Origin: Hyphomicrobiaceae bacterium
Lineage (GTDB): Bacteria > Pseudomonadota > Alphaproteobacteria > Rhizobiales > Devosiaceae
Direction: 5' to 3'
Assembly: GCA_020638065.1 (NCBI GenBank)
Contig: JACKJG010000020.1
Coordinates: 1-41,428, forward strand
DNA length: 41,428 nucleotides
Positions 40,270-41,428 of the stretch are shown piece after piece. Below the pieces are notes generated by a model. It did not search any database, was not told the origin of the DNA, and saw nothing but the letters and a program-made list of their open reading frames with translations. Position 1 is the stretch's first letter. Each line of letters begins with the position of its first letter. A program made the position numbers and the translations under genes.

Positions 40270-41428
40270 TCATGATGGTGATTTTGCGGCAGGCAAGTCA
40301 AGAATGACAGACAGTCCGCCCAATTCGGAGCGGCCAAGCTGCAGGTTGCCGCCGTAGATGTCGATGAGTTCCTTGACGATGTCGAGCCCCAGCCCACTCC
40401 CCTGCACCTTTTCGTCCAGCCGAACGCCGCGCCGCAAAACCTCCTTTCGCTCGGTCTCTGTCAGCCCGGGTCCGTCGTCCTCGATAACAAGACGTAATTG
40501 CCGCCGGTCATCCGGATGCGCGGTTAGCGCAATTCGCACGGAGCCCGATGCAAATTTGCACGCATTGTCGAGCAGGTTGCCGCTGATCTCTTCGAAATCG
40601 GCTTCTTCACCGCGAAACCACAGGGCCGCGCTTTGGGCCAACTCGATGTCACGTTCGGCGTGGATCTTCTGCATCACGCGCACAAGACGTATCAATGCCT
40701 GCTGGGCGTCGGTGCGCTTGCCGACCACCGCCGTTCTGGCCGCGAGCCGTGCCCTGTCGAGATAGTTGGAAACGATGTCCGACATGCGGCCGGTCTGTTC
40801 GCGGACGGTCTGCGCAAGTGGCTCTTTCTTGCCGTCTGTTTCATTGCGCAGTACCGCCAAGGGCGTCTTTAGGCCATGCGCCAGATTGCCCACCTGAGCC
40901 CGTGCGCGCTCGACGATCTGCGCGTTGGAGCGCAGCAATGCGTTCACCTCCTGGGCGAGCGGCGCAAGTTCGCGCGGATAGTCTCCGGCGATCTCAGGGC
41001 GGGTCCCGTCGCGCACATCTTCCATTTCGGCACGCAATCGTTCGACGGGCCTCAGAGCAACGCGCGCGACTAGTGCCGACATGACGGCCAGCGCTGCGCC
41101 GACGGCCACCAGCACCAGAATGGCCTGCCAACGGAAATTGTCGGTCAGTGCGGAGTTCTCGTCGAGATTGCCGGTCACCGAGAAGATGTAAGTGCCGGCA
41201 GGCAGCGAAATCCGGCGCTCGATGATGCGGATATTGGCGCCGAAATCATCCTGTGCGACTGTCGTGCGGCGGCCGGTATCGTCGAACGGCCCGTCAGTTT
41301 CGGGCAGGATCGATCCCAGAAGCGATTGCGATGTGTTGGCAACGGCACCGTCGGCGGCCTTGATTTCCCAATAATAGCCTGAACCGGTGCGCTGATAGCG
41401 CGGGTCGGCGGCACGCAGGTCGGACGAT
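40270..41428 (-). CDS. Sensor histidine kinase (N-terminal part outside the window)
   Basis: The frame is open to the window edge, so the first residues are missing; 385 residues are visible. The visible periplasmic part (YQRTGSGYYWEIKAADGAVANTSQSLLG) and the membrane segment (ILVLVAVGAALAVMSALVARVAL) lead to a HAMP linker, the phospho-acceptor His in GNLAHGLKTPLAVLRNE, NLLDNACKFA (N box), DDGPGLTETE (G1) and GSGLGLDIVKEL (G2). It resembles PhoQ-type kinases of rhizobia, whose regulator gene would lie just upstream, beyond the window. Confidence 0.92.
   Translation of the reverse strand, partial: SSDLRAADPRYQRTGSGYYWEIKAADGAVANTSQSLLGSILPETDGPFDDTGRRTTVAQDDFGANIRIIERRISLPAGTYIFSVTGNLDENSALTDNFRWQAILVLVAVGAALAVMSALVARVALRPVERLRAEMEDVRDGTRPEIAGDYPRELAPLAQEVNALLRSNAQIVERARAQVGNLAHGLKTPLAVLRNETDGKKEPLAQTVREQTGRMSDIVSNYLDRARLAARTAVVGKRTDAQQALIRLVRVMQKIHAERDIELAQSAALWFRGEEADFEEISGNLLDNACKFASGSVRIALTAHPDDRRQLRLVIEDDGPGLTETERKEVLRRGVRLDEKVQGSGLGLDIVKELIDIYGGNLQLGRSELGGLSVILDLPAAKSPS

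Noticed and set aside
1..41428. CRISPR arrays, insertion sequences, prophage or toxin-antitoxin modules
   Set aside because: No direct-repeat array, transposase, integrase or phage structural gene was seen; gene content is typical core chromosome.

Overview
The window is ordinary-density chromosomal DNA (about 60% G+C by eye, very short intergenic gaps) from an alphaproteobacterium. It is most likely in the order Hyphomicrobiales (Rhizobiales), and plausibly a Devosia/Pelagibacterium-type lineage. The main reason is gene order: ccmI-ccmE-ccmF-ccmH, degP, an OmpR-type regulator, its sensor kinase and glnE run in one direction, an arrangement I know from Sinorhizobium-like genomes (cycHJKL-degP-regulator-kinase-glnE). 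The coaD-cyclophilin-cyclophilin-queA-tgt cluster is also typical of rhizobia. The assignment is inference; no 16S rRNA or species marker is present. I see no insertion sequence, prophage, integrase or CRISPR array. No gene-free stretch exceeds 300 bases; the longest are 8879-9104 and 19412-19612.

Layout. 1-401: 5' part of glmU (minus), cut by the window edge. 531-1406: membrane-anchored coiled-coil protein with a SPOR-like tail. 1502-1576: tRNA-Lys(TTT) with a good promoter and a symmetrical terminator-like hairpin. 1716-7580: a tightly packed seven-gene minus-strand operon, coaD, anchored cyclophilin, cytoplasmic cyclophilin, a small exported protein, queA, tgt, pgi. 7614-8878: two tandem LysE-family exporters. 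9105-10847: a PAS-PAS-PAS-GGDEF diguanylate cyclase. 10860-14907: a probable beta-mannoside operon (GH2 beta-mannosidase, DUF6580-like membrane protein, 72-aa protein, D-lyxose/mannose isomerase). 15007-15348: a DUF442/TIGR01244 protein behind a promoter buried in a 24-bp palindrome. 15478-19411: two tandem ABC half-exporters. 19613-22273: pepN. 22419-23579: an orphan histidine kinase. 23576-28595: glnE, sensor kinase and response regulator. 28680-30170: degP. 30287-31048: a TauE/SafE permease. 31099-35173: the cytochrome c maturation operon. 35304-38375: two genes resembling degenerate sarcosine oxidase beta and alpha subunits. 38381-39637: an unknown helical protein. 39741-40232: a lipoprotein. 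40270-41428: a sensor kinase whose 5' end lies outside.

How they fit together. The coaD-pgi operon mixes housekeeping functions (CoA, protein folding, queuosine in tRNA, glycolysis). The 23-35 kb block is an envelope-quality and cytochrome c block: haem attachment (ccm), periplasmic proteolysis (degP) and a two-component system likely to sense the envelope. The mannosidase and lyxose isomerase could together turn beta-mannosides into mannose and then fructose, which enters the same sugar-phosphate pool as pgi.

The best leads are: (1) a near-perfect hairpin in the degP leader that would hide both possible ribosome binding sites, an RNA-thermometer candidate; (2) the palindrome covering the promoter of the DUF442 gene, like the operators of BigR/SqrR-type sulfide sensors; (3) the degenerate SoxB/SoxA-like pair, which lacks the aminomethyltransferase region and the usual dinucleotide motif, divergent from the ccm operon; (4) a probable leaderless transcript for the response regulator.
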